From assembly GCA_030611105.1 (NCBI GenBank), contig JAUWQL010000007.1, forward strand, positions 1 through 46,862: 46,862 bases of DNA, in the 5' to 3' direction. Numbering within the stretch: the first letter of the stretch is position 1; each line of letters opens with the position of its first letter. The stretch comes from Bacteroidales bacterium. GTDB lineage: Bacteria; Bacteroidota; Bacteroidia; Bacteroidales; UBA12077. Positions 9,189 to 21,400 of this stretch are shown here, piece by piece. The notes beneath the pieces were generated by a model, which did no database searches, was not told the DNA's origin, and saw nothing but the letters and a program-made list of their open reading frames with translations. The translations under genes and the position numbers were made by a program.

Positions 9189-10529
9189 ATGAGAGCTCTA
9201 ATACAGACAATAAGGAATATAATTAAAATTGAAGATCTTAGATATCGTATTATTTATACATTATTTATTTTATTAATTTATAGATTAGGTAGTTTTATTG
9301 TATTGCCAGGTATTGACCCTAGTCAGTTGGCTGCATTGGAACAACAAGCAGCTGACGGTGTTTTGGGTCTATTAAATATGTTTTCGGGTGGTTCTTTTTC
9401 AAGAGCATCCATTTTTGGATTGGGTATTATGCCCTATATTTCTGCTTCAATTGTAATTCAGTTAATGGGAATAGCTATTCCTTATTTCCAGAGATTACAG
9501 CGCGAGGGAGAAAGTGGCAGACGAAAAATTAATCAAATTACCAGATATTTAACTGTAGCTATTTTAATTATGCAGGCACCGGCTTACTTGAAAAACTTAC
9601 AAGTAACGTTGCCTGATACAGCGTTTGTATCAACAGGAACATTTTTCTGGTTCTCATCAGTAATTATACTTACATCAGGAACCATGTTTATTATGTGGTT
9701 AGGTGAGAAAATTACCGATAAAGGTATTGGAAATGGTATATCATTAATTATTATGATTGGTATCATTGCAAGATTACCTTTCTCATTTTTTGCTGAATTT
9801 ATTAACAGATTAGAATCAAAGGGAGGTGGATTAGTTGCTTTCTTGCTCGAAATGATTATTTTGTTCTTTGTATTTGTAGCCACAATTCTGTTAGTTCAGG
9901 GTACTCGTAAGATTCCTGTTCAATATGCAAAAAGAATTATTGGAAATAAACAATACGGAGGTGTTCGACAATATATACCGTTAAAAGTGAACTCTGCTGG
10001 TGTAATGCCAATTATTTTTGCTCAAGCATTAATGTTTATACCATTAACAGTTGTCGGTTTCGCTAATTCTGATGCGTTAACTGGTTTTGCGGCTGCATTT
10101 GCAAATATTACTGGATTCTGGTATAACTTTACATTTGCACTAATGATAATTCTTTTCACATATTTCTATACTGCCATTACTATTAATCCTTCTCAAATGG
10201 CAGAGGATATGAAAAAGAATGGAGGTTTTATTCCTGGAGTTAAACCTGGACGTAAGACAGTTGAGTTTTTAGATATGGTAATGTCAAGAATTACATTGCC
10301 GGGATCAATATTTTTAGCGCTTATTGCTATTTTGCCTGCTTTTGCCCAAATTGGGGGTGTTGATAGTCAATTTGCACAATTTTTTGGTGGTACATCATTA
10401 TTAATTCTTGTAGGTGTTGTTTTAGATACTTTACAACAAATTGAAAGTCATCTATTAATGAGGCATTATGATGGATTAATGAAATCAGGAAGAATTAAAG
10501 GCAGAGCTGGAGGTGCTTCTGCTATTTAA
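9189..10529 (+). CDS. secY: Protein translocase subunit SecY
   Basis: A 446-residue polytopic membrane protein with about ten hydrophobic segments, the architecture of the SecYEG channel. Recognisable parts are the plug region after TM1 (LGLLNMFSGGSFSRASIFGLGIMPYIS split over two segments), the QREGESGRRKINQ cytoplasmic loop and the conserved cytoplasmic loop with YIPLKVNSAGVMPIIFA. It exports signal-peptide proteins together with SecA and inserts membrane proteins. Many proteins encoded further along this window would use it. It starts 4 bases after rplO and is followed by map, with no adk between them. Confidence 0.98.
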   Translation: MRALIQTIRNIIKIEDLRYRIIYTLFILLIYRLGSFIVLPGIDPSQLAALEQQAADGVLGLLNMFSGGSFSRASIFGLGIMPYISASIVIQLMGIAIPYFQRLQREGESGRRKINQITRYLTVAILIMQAPAYLKNLQVTLPDTAFVSTGTFFWFSSVIILTSGTMFIMWLGEKITDKGIGNGISLIIMIGIIARLPFSFFAEFINRLESKGGGLVAFLLEMIILFFVFVATILLVQGTRKIPVQYAKRIIGNKQYGGVRQYIPLKVNSAGVMPIIFAQALMFIPLTVVGFANSDALTGFAAAFANITGFWYNFTFALMIILFTYFYTAITINPSQMAEDMKKNGGFIPGVKPGRKTVEFLDMVMSRITLPGSIFLALIAILPAFAQIGGVDSQFAQFFGGTSLLILVGVVLDTLQQIESHLLMRHYDGLMKSGRIKGRAGGASAI

Positions 10530-10559
10530 GATAATATTTTTTAATTACAACGTTCTTTG

Positions 10560-11339
10560 ATGTTAGTTTATAAGTCAGAAGAGGAAATTGAAATTGTTCG
10601 ACGAAACAATTTGTTAGTTTCAAAAACTCTTGCTGAAATAGCAAAACTTATAAAACCGGGAGTAACAACTCTTGAATTGGATAAGCGAGCTGAAGAATTT
10701 ATTAGAGATAATGGTGCGGTACCGGGATTTCTTGGTTACGGTGGCTTCCCTAATAGCTTATGTACTTCAGTAAATGATCAGGTGGTTCATGGAATACCTT
10801 CTGATTATGTTTTAAAAGACGGAGATATTATTTCGGTTGATTGTGGTACTTATATGGAAGGCTATTATGGCGATACAGCATATACTTTCCCTGTAGGTGA
10901 AGTTAGCGAAGAAGTAATGAATTTGCTTCGAACGACCAAAGAATCCTTATTTAAAGGAATAGAAAATGCTATTGAAGGGAAAAGAGTTGGAGACATTGGG
11001 AATGCCGTTCAGACTCATGCAGAGAATGCAGGTTATTCAGTTGTTCGCGAAATGGTCGGACACGGATTAGGAAAGAATATGCATGAAGCTCCGGAAGTAC
11101 CCAATTATGGAAAAAAAGGCAGAGGTGTTTTGTTAAAAAAAGGATTAGTTTTGTGTATTGAGCCTATGATTAACATGGGAGGCAAACTCATAAAACAAGA
11201 TAATGATGGTTGGACTATTAGAACGACCGATGGTAAACCTTCTGCACATTATGAATTAGCAGTTGTTGTTGATAAAGGTAAAGCTGAAATATTATCAACA
11301 TTTGATTATATAGAAGAAATTACGAAAAATAAGATATAA
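10560..11339 (+). CDS. map: Methionine aminopeptidase, type I
   Basis: This cytosolic metalloprotease removes the initiator Met from new proteins. Counting from the ATG at 10560 gives 259 residues, with the five metal ligands of the family at D94, D105, H168, E201 and E232 (in VDCGTY, GDTAY, VGHGLG, IEPM and HYELAV). A TTG codon immediately precedes this ATG in frame; I prefer the ATG. It has no N-terminal zinc-finger extension, so it is the short type Ia form. It sits between secY and infA as in many Gram-negative alpha/spc operons. Confidence 0.97.
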   Translation: MLVYKSEEEIEIVRRNNLLVSKTLAEIAKLIKPGVTTLELDKRAEEFIRDNGAVPGFLGYGGFPNSLCTSVNDQVVHGIPSDYVLKDGDIISVDCGTYMEGYYGDTAYTFPVGEVSEEVMNLLRTTKESLFKGIENAIEGKRVGDIGNAVQTHAENAGYSVVREMVGHGLGKNMHEAPEVPNYGKKGRGVLLKKGLVLCIEPMINMGGKLIKQDNDGWTIRTTDGKPSAHYELAVVVDKGKAEILSTFDYIEEITKNKI

Positions 11340-11343
11340 ATTT

Positions 11344-11562
11344 ATGGCAAAACAGCCTTCAATAGAACAAGACGGAACCATAATCGAAGCATTATCAAAT
11401 GCTATGTTCAGAGTAGAGCTCGAGAATGGTCACGTAATAACGGCTCATATCTCAGGTAAAATGAGAATGCATTATATTAAAATTTTACCAGGTGATAAAG
11501 TTAAGGTTGAAATGTCTCCTTATGATCTTACAAAAGGTAGAATAACTTATAGATATAAATAA
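11344..11562 (+). CDS. infA: Translation initiation factor IF-1
   Basis: A 72-residue single S1-type OB-fold protein, starting [30 protein letters not shown] (motifs GTIIEAL and [13 protein letters not shown] are diagnostic). IF-1 blocks the A site during initiation and assists IF-2 and IF-3. The length and C-terminal [13 protein letters not shown] match the family exactly. It lies 4 bases after map and 12 bases before rpmJ. Confidence 0.97.
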   Translation: MAKQPSIEQDGTIIEALSNAMFRVELENGHVITAHISGKMRMHYIKILPGDKVKVEMSPYDLTKGRITYRYK

Positions 11563-11574
11563 AAAGATAAAAAA

Positions 11575-11691
11575 ATGAAGGTCAGAGCATCTATAAAGAA
11601 ACGCAGTAGCGATTGTAAAATTGTTAGACGAAAAGGTAGACTATACGTTATTAACAAAAAAAATCCCAAGTTTAAGCAGCGTCAGGGATAA
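11575..11691 (+). CDS. rpmJ: 50S ribosomal protein L36 (bL36), zinc-free form
   Basis: A 38-residue gene starting [20 protein letters not shown] and ending FKQRQG, the exact ends of L36. In zinc-binding L36 the ligands are Cys11, Cys14, Cys27 and His33; here these positions are Ser11, Cys14, Asn27 and Phe33, so the zinc site is lost. The length is the same as the canonical protein. L36 sits in the 50S subunit near the L7/L12 stalk base. It lies between infA and rpsM, the usual place. Confidence 0.95.
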   Translation: MKVRASIKKRSSDCKIVRRKGRLYVINKKNPKFKQRQG

Positions 11692-11725
11692 ATTATTATT
11701 TTTGTACTTTAATTAAAAGAGATTT

Positions 11726-12103
11726 ATGGCAAGAATTGTTGGAGTAGATTTACCAAAGAATAAAAGAGGTGTTATAGGATTAACCTATATCTACGGGATT
11801 GGTCGTAGTACCGCGGAAGCAATATTAGATGAAGCGGGAATTGATTATGACATTAAAGTAAAAGACTGGAATGACGAGCATATTGCTAAAGTCAGACAAG
11901 TAGTGAACGAAAAGTGCAAGGTAGAAGGTGCATTACGTTCAGAAACTCAAATGAACATTAAGCGATTAATGGATATTGGATGTTACAGAGGTATTCGCCA
12001 TCGTATTGGTCTTCCTGTTAGAGGACAAAGTACAAAGAATAATGCGAGAACCAGAAAAGGGAAAAGAAAAACGATTGCTAATAAAAAGAAAGCAATTAAA
12101 TAA
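11726..12103 (+). CDS. rpsM: 30S ribosomal protein S13 (uS13)
   Basis: A 125-residue S13, starting [26 protein letters not shown], with a helix-two-turn-helix core and the basic C-terminal tail ([17 protein letters not shown]) that reaches the P-site tRNA. The [11 protein letters not shown] motif is diagnostic. It makes bridges B1a and B1b with the 50S. It opens the S13-S11-S4-RpoA-L17 block. Confidence 0.98.
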   Translation: MARIVGVDLPKNKRGVIGLTYIYGIGRSTAEAILDEAGIDYDIKVKDWNDEHIAKVRQVVNEKCKVEGALRSETQMNIKRLMDIGCYRGIRHRIGLPVRGQSTKNNARTRKGKRKTIANKKKAIK

Positions 12104-12113
12104 TAGTTAAGAA

Positions 12114-12503
12114 ATGGCAAAAAAGACTGGATCATCTAGAAAAAGAGTTGTAAAGGTTGAAGCTACAGGGCAAGTGCACATTCATGCTTCTTTTAATAAT
12201 ATTATTATTTCGTTAACGAATAATAATGGACAGGTAATTTCTTGGTCTTCATCCGGAAAGATGGGGTTTAGAGGATCAAAGAAAAATACTCCTTATGCAG
12301 CACAAATGGCTGCTGAAGATTGTGCAAAAGTAGCTTACGATCTTGGGTTAAGAAAAGTAAAAGCGTATGTTAAAGGACCAGGTTCTGGTAGAGAATCTGC
12401 TATGCGTACCATCCATAATGCAGGAATTGAGGTTACTGAAATTATTGATGTAACTCCATTACCACATAATGGTTGTCGTCCACCATCACGCAGAAGAGTA
12501 TAA
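12114..12503 (+). CDS. rpsK: 30S ribosomal protein S11 (uS11)
   Basis: A 129-residue S11 with the [15 protein letters not shown] strand, the [19 protein letters not shown] segment and the C-terminal [16 protein letters not shown]. It forms part of the 30S platform and contacts the mRNA exit channel and E site. It starts 10 bases after rpsM. Confidence 0.98.
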   Translation: MAKKTGSSRKRVVKVEATGQVHIHASFNNIIISLTNNNGQVISWSSSGKMGFRGSKKNTPYAAQMAAEDCAKVAYDLGLRKVKAYVKGPGSGRESAMRTIHNAGIEVTEIIDVTPLPHNGCRPPSRRRV

Positions 12504-12555
12504 TACGCATTGATAAGTATTTTGAGGTTGAATAAAAAGTTTAATATTAAGATTC

Positions 12556-13164
12556 ATGGCTAGATATATTGGACCAAAGTCGAAAATAGCGAGAAAATTA
12601 GGAGAACCGATTTACGGACCTGATAAACATTTCGAGAAGAAAAATTATCCTCCCGGACAACAAGGTGGGAATAAGCGTAGAAAAAAAGTTTCTGAATATG
12701 GTGTTCAGTTAATGGAAAAGCAAAAAGCTAAATACACTTATGGTGTTTTGGAAAAGCAATTCTTTAATTTATTTGAACAAGCATCAAGAAAGAAAGGTAT
12801 TACTGGTGAAAACTTATTGCAATTATTAGAATCACGTTTAGATAATGTGGTATTTCGTATGGGTGTTGCTCCTACAAGAGCTGCTGCTAGGCAATTTGTT
12901 ACTCACAAGCACATTACAGTTAATGGACATGTTGTAAATGTTCCATCGTATACTGTTAAGTCTAACGATATTGTTGGTGTAAGAGAAAAATCTAAATCTC
13001 TTGAAGCTATTACCAATAGCTTGGCATCAGCTCGTTACAACAAATATTCTTGGTTAGAATGGGATAACGATCAAATGGTAGGTAAATTTTTAAATATTCC
13101 TGAAAGATCAGAAATTCCTGAGAATATTAAAGAACAGTTAATCGTAGAATTATATTCAAAATAA
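12556..13164 (+). CDS. rpsD: 30S ribosomal protein S4 (uS4), zinc-free form
   Basis: A 202-residue S4 starting [18 protein letters not shown]. The C-terminal half holds an S4 RNA-binding domain ([20 protein letters not shown], then [16 protein letters not shown]). The N-terminal arm contains no Cys, so the zinc finger found in some S4 proteins is absent. S4 is a primary assembly protein for the 30S body and influences decoding fidelity. A 52-base gap separates it from rpsK, with nothing recognisable in it. Confidence 0.98.
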   Translation: MARYIGPKSKIARKLGEPIYGPDKHFEKKNYPPGQQGGNKRRKKVSEYGVQLMEKQKAKYTYGVLEKQFFNLFEQASRKKGITGENLLQLLESRLDNVVFRMGVAPTRAAARQFVTHKHITVNGHVVNVPSYTVKSNDIVGVREKSKSLEAITNSLASARYNKYSWLEWDNDQMVGKFLNIPERSEIPENIKEQLIVELYSK

Positions 13165-13183
13165 TAATAATTACTCATTATTT

Positions 13184-14176
13184 ATGGCAATTTTAGCATT
13201 TCAAAAGCCCGATAAAGTAATAATGGTCGAAGCAAACGAAACCTATGGTAAGTTTGAATTTCGTCCTTTGGAACCTGGATATGGAATTACTGTCGGCAAT
13301 TCTTTGAGAAGGATTCTTTTATCATCATTAGAAGGATACGCCATCACTTTAATAAAAATTGAGGGTGTAGAACATGAATTTTCTACATTAGCTGGTATTG
13401 TTCAAGATGTAAGTGAAATAATCCTGAACTTAAAGCAGGTACGTTTTAAATGTAATGTAGAAGAAGCAGAAGACGAGAAGTTTACTGTTACTATTACAGG
13501 GCAGAATGAATTTAAAGCCGGAGATATTAATAATTTTTCAACCAATTTTAAAGTCTTAAACCCTGATCACGTAATTTGTGAAATGGAATCGGATGTAAAA
13601 CTTCAAATGGAAATCACTATAAATAAAGGTAGAGGTTATGTCCCGGCTGAAGAAAACAAACCGGTTGACGGCGAATTTGGTGTGATAGCAATTGATTCAA
13701 TTTTTACTCCTATCAGAAACGTTAAATACTCAATGGAGAATTATCGTGTGGAGCAAAAAACTGACTTTGAAAAGCTTGTTTTCGAAATCGAAACAGATGG
13801 TTCTATTCATCCAAAGGAAGCATTAAAAGAGGCTGCGAAAATTCTTATTTATCACTTGATGTTATTCTCTGATGAAAAAATTACAATGGATTCAGATGAA
13901 AAATATGAAAATGAAGAGTTTGACGAAGAAGTTTTACACATGCGTCAGCTTCTTAAAACCAGATTAGTTGATATGGATCTTTCAGTAAGAGCATTGAACT
14001 GCTTAAAAGCTGCTGAAGTAGATTCATTAGGAGATTTGGTTAAATATAATAAGAATGATTTATTAAAGTTTAGAAACTTTGGTAAAAAATCATTAACTGA
14101 ATTAGAAGATTTACTTAGCCAAATGAATCTTACATTTGGAATGGATATAACTAAGTATAAATTAGACAAAGAGTAA
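13184..14176 (+). CDS. rpoA: DNA-directed RNA polymerase subunit alpha
   Basis: A 330-residue alpha subunit. The N-terminal dimerisation domain (about 1-235) contains [20 protein letters not shown], the conserved dimer-interface helix, and the C-terminal domain (about 250-320) contains [14 protein letters not shown] and [15 protein letters not shown], which bind UP-element DNA and regulators. It assembles the polymerase core. It is cotranscribed with the ribosomal genes and begins 19 bases after rpsD, a normal alpha-operon position. Confidence 0.98.
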   Translation: MAILAFQKPDKVIMVEANETYGKFEFRPLEPGYGITVGNSLRRILLSSLEGYAITLIKIEGVEHEFSTLAGIVQDVSEIILNLKQVRFKCNVEEAEDEKFTVTITGQNEFKAGDINNFSTNFKVLNPDHVICEMESDVKLQMEITINKGRGYVPAEENKPVDGEFGVIAIDSIFTPIRNVKYSMENYRVEQKTDFEKLVFEIETDGSIHPKEALKEAAKILIYHLMLFSDEKITMDSDEKYENEEFDEEVLHMRQLLKTRLVDMDLSVRALNCLKAAEVDSLGDLVKYNKNDLLKFRNFGKKSLTELEDLLSQMNLTFGMDITKYKLDKE

Positions 14177-14180
14177 AAGG

Positions 14181-14954
14181 ATGAGACATAGAAAATCATT
14201 TAACCACTTAGGGAGAAAGAAAGCACACAGGGAGGCAATGTTGGCAAATATGGCAGCATCGTTGGTTTTACATAAAAGAATTACTACCACAACAGCAAAA
14301 GCAAAAGCTCTTAGAATGTACGTTGAACCATTAATTACAAAGGCAAAAGATGATTCAACTCACTCAAGGAGACTTGTATTCAAACATTTACAAAACAAAG
14401 AAGCTGTAACAGAACTTTTTAGAGAAGTAAGTGGTAAAATTGCTGACAGACCAGGTGGTTATACAAGAATATTGAAAACAGGACATCGTTTAGGTGATAA
14501 TGCGGATATGTGTATTATCGAGTTAGTTGATTATAACGAAAATCTTCTTGCTGCTAAATCTGAAACTAAAGCTAAATCTACACGACGTAGAAGAGGAAGT
14601 AAGAAAACTACTACTCAGGTAACTGAACAAGTTGAAGCTACTGAAGAAGTAGAGACTGAAGAAGTTGAAACGAAAGACGAAGTAAAGGTTGAAGAAACTC
14701 CTGCTACTGAAGATGTTAAAGCGGAGAAAGCTCCTGTTGTTGAAGAAAAAGTAGAAGAAGTTAAGGAGACTGCTAAGAAAGAAACTAAACCTGCCAGCCT
14801 GTCTGCCGATAAGAAAGAAAAAACAGAAAAACCTGTTAAAGCGAAGAAGGAAGAAGTAAAGAAAGCTGATAAGGTTCCTGCAAAAGAGGAAAAAAAGGAA
14901 GAAGACAAGGGCGAAGAGAAACCTGCTCGTCCGACAGGCGAGAAAGAAGAATAG
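14181..14954 (+). CDS. rplQ: 50S ribosomal protein L17 (bL17) with long Lys/Glu-rich C-terminal tail
   Basis: The first 120 or so residues are a normal L17 ([48 protein letters not shown]). About 135 further residues follow that are composed almost wholly of Lys, Glu, Ala, Thr and Val (for example [19 protein letters not shown]) and look disordered. E. coli L17 has 127 residues in all. Extensions of L17 are known in Bacteroidota, but this one doubles the protein. The tail could bind RNA or other ribosomal parts through alternating charge; no domain is visible. It is the last gene of the operon, 4 bases after rpoA, and is followed by a terminator. Confidence 0.95.
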   Translation: MRHRKSFNHLGRKKAHREAMLANMAASLVLHKRITTTTAKAKALRMYVEPLITKAKDDSTHSRRLVFKHLQNKEAVTELFREVSGKIADRPGGYTRILKTGHRLGDNADMCIIELVDYNENLLAAKSETKAKSTRRRRGSKKTTTQVTEQVEATEEVETEEVETKDEVKVEETPATEDVKAEKAPVVEEKVEEVKETAKKETKPASLSADKKEKTEKPVKAKKEEVKKADKVPAKEEKKEEDKGEEKPARPTGEKEE

Positions 14955-14977
14955 AAATTTATTCAAATATATTAGAG

Positions 14978-15003
14978 AAGGGCGGAATTTCCGCCCTTTT
15001 TTT
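14978..15003 (+). terminator. Intrinsic terminator at the end of the ribosomal protein operon
   Basis: An 8-base GC-rich stem (AAGGGCGG paired with CCGCCCTT) with a 5-base loop is followed by a run of T residues. It starts 23 bases after the rplQ stop and separates the translation operon from eno. Confidence 0.92.
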
Positions 15004-15049
15004 ATGCATTTATTAAACCCTACTATACTTTAAAATGTTTAAAATTCAC

Positions 15050-15057
15050 TAACTTTG
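15050..15057 (+). promoter_or_regulatory. Putative -7 promoter element of eno
   Basis: TAACTTTG matches the Bacteroidota -7 consensus TAnnTTTG and lies 49 bases before the eno ATG. The expected upstream TTTG box is weak (CTTT at 15028-15031, at suitable spacing). It lies after the operon terminator, so eno probably has its own promoter. Confidence 0.55.
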
Positions 15058-15093
15058 ATAGCTTATTTGTTTTTTATAAAATTCTAATTTTAA

Positions 15094-16389
<1,296 letters not shown>

Positions 16390-16410
16390 TTTATATTATT
16401 TATTGAATTT

Positions 16411-16469
16411 AAGGGCTGGTCCCGATCCCGATAATTATCGGGACGGGATGTCAGCCTTTTTTATTTTTT
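16411..16469 (+). terminator. Intrinsic terminator of eno, built on an 18-base palindrome
   Basis: A long imperfect stem begins with AAGGGCTGG and ends with CAGCCTT followed by T-rich sequence. At its tip lies a perfect 18-base palindrome, TCCCGATAATTATCGGGA (16426-16443). The same palindrome occurs in the terminator at 34544-34587, and relatives occur in other gaps in this window. Confidence 0.85.
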
Positions 16470-16471
16470 CG

Positions 16472-16479
16472 TATATTTC
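16472..16479 (+). promoter_or_regulatory. Possible -7 element of the ubiD-like gene
   Basis: TATATTTC differs from TAnnTTTG in the last base and is placed 23 bases before the ATG. No good upstream box is visible. This is only a candidate. Confidence 0.25.
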
Positions 16480-16502
16480 ACGATTACTCACAAATCGTTT
16501 TT

Positions 16503-18404
16503 ATGGCTTATAAATCATTACATCAATTTATTCAGAAGCTTGATAATGAAAATGAGCTTATTCGGATAAAAGAGTTTGTAAATCCAGAGTTAGAAATAAC
16601 CGAAATAGTTGATCGTATATCTAAGTCACCTGGAGGAGGTAAAGCCTTGTTATTTGAAAATACGGGAACTAAATTCCCTGTTTTGATAAATGCAATGGGT
16701 TCTGAAAAAAGAATGTGTATGTCTTTAGGTGTTGATAAACTGGATGATATTGGTGAAGAAATAGAAAATATATTTAATGATTTAACAGAACCAAAAGCAA
16801 ATATTTTTGATAAACTAAAGCTTTTACCTAAGCTTTCAAGTATTTCTTCCTGGATGCCCAAAATTGTTTCCGGAAAAGGAAAATGTCAGGATGTTATTTA
16901 TAATGATCCTGATTTAAATATATTGCCAATATTAAAATGTTGGCCTGAAGATGGCGGCCCTTTTGTAACATTGCCAATGGTTATAACTAAAGACCCAAAT
17001 ACAGGTATTAGAAATGTCGGAATGTATCGAATGCAGGTTTTTGAAAAAAACTTAACCGGTATGCATTGGCATAAACATAAAGTAGGAGCACGTCATTTCG
17101 AGGAGTATAAAAAGCTTGGGAAGAAAATGCCTATGGCTGTTGCTTTGGGAGGAGATCCTGCATATACTTATGCCGCAACTGCTCCTGTACCAGATAATGT
17201 TGACGAATTTTTACTGGCAGGATTTTTAAGAAAACAAAAAGTTCAACTTGTTAAATGTATTACACAGGATATTGAAGTGCCGGCTGATGCAGACATTATT
17301 ATCGAAGGTTATGTTGATCCTGATGAACAGTTTATTTGGGAAGGTCCTTTTGGCGATCATACAGGTTTTTATTCTTTAGCAGATTGGTATCCTAAGTTTC
17401 ATGTTACATGCATAACTCATAGAAAAGATGCTGTTTATCCGGCTACTGTTGTTGGTGTTCCTCCAATGGAAGATGCATGGATTGGCAAAGCAACCGAACG
17501 CATATTTCTAGCACCGATTAAACTAGCCCTCTTGCCAGAGATTTTGGATTATGATTTGCCATTTGAAGGAGTGGCTCATAATATTGCCATAATAAAAATA
17601 AATAAAACTTATCCGGGGCAGGCTTTTAAAGTAATGAATGCTTTGTGGGGTGCTGGTCAAATGATGTTTAATAAAATTATGATTGTTGTTGATCAGGATA
17701 TTGATATTCACGATTATAAAATGCTTATTCAGCTTATATATAAAAATGTTGATCCACAAAATGATTTCCATTTTATTAGTGGTCCAATGGATGTCCTTGA
17801 TCATTCTGCTTCCAAATTTACTTATGGAAGTAAAATGGGCATTGATGCAACTATTAAATTTAATGAAGAACTAGACGAAAATGAGAATAAATTTATTCAA
17901 ATCCCGGTAAATATCGACCTGGATAAATTGAAAAAGCAGTTCCCTGAAATTACAGATTGGAACCTAATGCATGATCAGGGGATTATGATAATATCAATAA
18001 AAAAGGAAAGTAAGCATCAAGTTGAAGAAACAATAAAAAGAATATCGGAACAAAGTGCACTAAATTCGGTTAAGTTTGTTGTGTTGGTTGATGATCTTGT
18101 TGATGTTAGTGATTTAAATATGATTACATGGATCGGATCCGGGAATATAGATCCTAAAAGAGATTCAAAGATTTTTAAAGCAAGTAAAAATAGTAATTCC
18201 AAAATCTTTATTGACGCTACAAAAAAAACATTAAAAAAGGATGATTTTAAAAGAGAATGGCCAAATATTGTTGTTTCTGATGACGAAACAATTATTAAAA
18301 TTGACAAGAAATGGGGTGAGCTGAGATTGGGCGATTTTATTAAATCACCTTCGTTAAAATACAGAAAACTAAATATTAATAATGGAGCAATTGCAAAAGA
18401 TTAA
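16503..18404 (+). CDS. UbiD-family prenylated-FMN-dependent decarboxylase
   Basis: A 633-residue UbiD-superfamily protein. Such enzymes decarboxylate aromatic or alpha,beta-unsaturated acids using prenylated FMN made by UbiX, and act in ubiquinone or menaquinone synthesis or other pathways. The family core is visible: VGMYRMQV (Arg of the cofactor pocket) near residue 180, GMHWHKHKVGARHF, and the catalytic Glu loop WEGPFGDHTGFYS near residue 280. It is longer than the 497 residues of E. coli UbiD, with an extra C-terminal portion. Anaerobic-type Bacteroidota use menaquinone, so a menaquinone role is the default guess, but no other quinone gene is nearby and the substrate cannot be told. It appears to be a single-gene unit. 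Confidence 0.85.
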   Translation: MAYKSLHQFIQKLDNENELIRIKEFVNPELEITEIVDRISKSPGGGKALLFENTGTKFPVLINAMGSEKRMCMSLGVDKLDDIGEEIENIFNDLTEPKANIFDKLKLLPKLSSISSWMPKIVSGKGKCQDVIYNDPDLNILPILKCWPEDGGPFVTLPMVITKDPNTGIRNVGMYRMQVFEKNLTGMHWHKHKVGARHFEEYKKLGKKMPMAVALGGDPAYTYAATAPVPDNVDEFLLAGFLRKQKVQLVKCITQDIEVPADADIIIEGYVDPDEQFIWEGPFGDHTGFYSLADWYPKFHVTCITHRKDAVYPATVVGVPPMEDAWIGKATERIFLAPIKLALLPEILDYDLPFEGVAHNIAIIKINKTYPGQAFKVMNALWGAGQMMFNKIMIVVDQDIDIHDYKMLIQLIYKNVDPQNDFHFISGPMDVLDHSASKFTYGSKMGIDATIKFNEELDENENKFIQIPVNIDLDKLKKQFPEITDWNLMHDQGIMIISIKKESKHQVEETIKRISEQSALNSVKFVVLVDDLVDVSDLNMITWIGSGNIDPKRDSKIFKASKNSNSKIFIDATKKTLKKDDFKREWPNIVVSDDETIIKIDKKWGELRLGDFIKSPSLKYRKLNINNGAIAKD

Positions 18405-18478
18405 TAAGCGTAGTTAGTAAGTATCTGAAGTCAATACTTTGCTTTCATATTATTAAATATTAAATTAGCAATATATAA

Positions 18479-21400
18479 ATGAAACTCCGATTATCCATAT
18501 TAACTCTTTTTATTGTAGGGTTTTTCCCTTTTTTGCATATTGCTAATTCTCAAGGACAAATATTAAGTGTTGATCAATTTACTATTGATAATGGTTTATC
18601 TCAAACTAGTATAAATTGTTTAATTCAGGATAGCCGTGGGTTTTTATGGATTGGCACACAGGATGGCCTTAATAAATTCGATGGTTATACTTTTGAGATT
18701 ATTAAAAACGAACATTCAGATTCAAACTCTTTATCTAATAATTTTATTAATTGTATTTATGAAGATGCAGATGGGAATATCTGGATTGGCACCAATTTAG
18801 GACTTAATAAGTATAACATTTATACCGAAAAGTTTACTCATTATTTACGTAATCCTCAGGATATTAATAGTATTAGAGAAGATGAAATATACGATATTTA
18901 TCAGGATAAAAGTGGATATGTATGGATTAAAACCGAGAATTACTTATCAAGATTAAATCCACGAAGCAACAAATTCAGACATTATGAGCATTATAACGAT
19001 GTATTTAATTTTATTTTGGTAAATGCCAAATTTTCAATTTTCGAGGATCATAAGAATCAACTTTGGGTTGGAACAAAAGATGGATTAAATTATTTCGACA
19101 GGAAACTGGAAATTTTTAAAAGATATCGTCATGATCCCGATGATAAATCAAGCTTAAGCAACAATAAGGTCAAAGTTATTTTTGAAGACAGGAATCATAA
19201 TTTATGGATAGGAACAGAAGGGGGTTTAAATAAATTTGATTGGGAAACAGAAACATTTATAAGGTATTATAGCGATTATGACAATCCAAAAAGTTTGAGT
19301 AATAATATTATAAATGATATATATGAAGATAACAAAGGAGACATCTGGATTACTACCGATGATGGATTAAATAAATTCGATAAGGCAACAGAAACCTTTA
19401 CAGTTTATGATAGATTTTTGTCTGATAATAAAATTATACTTACTACTTTAGTTACTGATATCATACAAGATCAAACAAATATAATGTGGGTTGGCACATT
19501 ACAAGGATTACTTAAAATTGAAGATAAAAGAAAAAAGTTTAAATTATATAATGAAACAAAAGATAACGTACCACTTTTTTCTAACAATTATGTAACGTCA
19601 ATTTATAAAAAAGATGATATTGTTTGGATTGGAACATGGGGTACTGGTTTACATTTGTTTAATCCCGAAAACGAAAAAGTAATACGCTATAATACTGGTA
19701 ATAGTGGAATAGTTAATGATTATATACATAAAATATTTGAAGATAAAAAGGGTGGTATCTGGATTGGAACACAGAACGGATTAAGTTTCTTTAATAGTAA
19801 AACCAAACGATTCGAAGAAGTTGATAGAGTGAAAGGCCTTAATACTTTTAAGAATAATAGGATATTTGATATATTGGAGGATGATTACGATAACTTATGG
19901 GTAGGTTCAAAATTTGGTTTGCACCAGATAGGACAAGATACTATTAAAAGTTATTTTCATAATACAGAAGATTCAAGTAGCTTGGGATCTGATATTGTGT
20001 ATGATATTTTACTAGATAAAAATGAGAATTTATGGGTTGCTACTGAAAAAGGCTTGAGTCATATAGATTTATCATCTAATACTCAAAAAAGATATACCCG
20101 ACCGGATTATAGTTGTGATGACTGTTTAAGCAGTAATGATATACTGTGCTTGTACGAAGATACCTTGAATAATTATCTGTGGCTTGGTACTAATGCCGGA
20201 TTAAACAGATTCGATTTAGAAACTGAAAAAATAAAAACGTATACAGAAAAAGATGGTTTGTCAAATAACTTAATATACACGATTTTATCAGATGATTCCG
20301 GTAATTTATGGATGAGTACAAACAAGGGGATTTCTAAGTTTAATCCAAAAACAGAGAAGTTTAGCAACTTTGGTGTAACAGATGGTTTGCAAGACTTTGA
20401 ATTTAATCATGGAGCTTCATATAAGTCAGAATCTGGAGAATTATTTTTTGGAGGTATTGCCGGATACAATTCTTTTTATCCGGATTCAGTTGTGAAAAAT
20501 CAAAAAATACCTAATATTGAGATAACTTCTGTTGAGGTTCTTTCAGATAAAACTTCAAAAAAAATAGCTATTGGAGAAAATAGGCAAATTGAAGTTCCGC
20601 ACACAAATAACCTGATTACCATTGAATTTGCAGTATTGGATTTTACAAATCCCGAAAAAAACAATTATGCCTATAAGCTTGAAGGTGTCGAGGGAGAATG
20701 GATAAATTTAGGAAATAGGCGTTATGCAACGTTTTCTAATTTGCCTTCAGGTAAATATAATTTTAAAGTAAAAGGTTCCAACAGTGATTATATATGGAAT
20801 GAAGAAGGAGCAAGTTTGAAAATTGTTGTTTTGACACCAGTTTGGAAAACAAAGTTTGCAAATATTGTTTATATTATATTATTGGTTGGATTTATAGTTT
20901 GGTTTTTTCAGTATCGAACAAGAAGTTTAAGAAGATCAAACCAGGAATTAAAAGAAAAAGAGCTTATAGCAAAGCAGGTTGCCAGGCAAAAGGAGGAACT
21001 TTCCATAAAAAATAAGAACATTACTGATAGTATTATTTACGCAAAAAGGATTCAGGAAGCCTTAATGCCGACAATGAAACAATTTAAAAAGATTTTGCCC
21101 GAATCCTTCATTTTATATAAACCCAAAGATATTGTAAGTGGTGATTTTTACTGGATAAATGAAAGAAATGATAAAACTTTTCTTGCAGTTGTAGACTGTA
21201 CCGGACATGGTGTTCCGGGTGCTTTTATGTCGATTATTGGATTTGAGTTGTTGAGAAATATTACCGAGGATCAGAAGATTGAAGAAGCAGATAAGATATT
21301 ATGGAATTTAAATAAAGGAGTTGCTAAAACTTTTGGACAAAAAACGGAGAAAGTCAGGATAAGGGATGGAATGGATATTGCATTTTGTGTAATTGATAAA

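Noticed and set aside
14523-14966. Long minus-strand open frames opposite the rplQ tail
   Set aside because: They are rich in Phe, Leu and Ser because they mirror Lys/Glu codons on the plus strand; no independent signal supports them.
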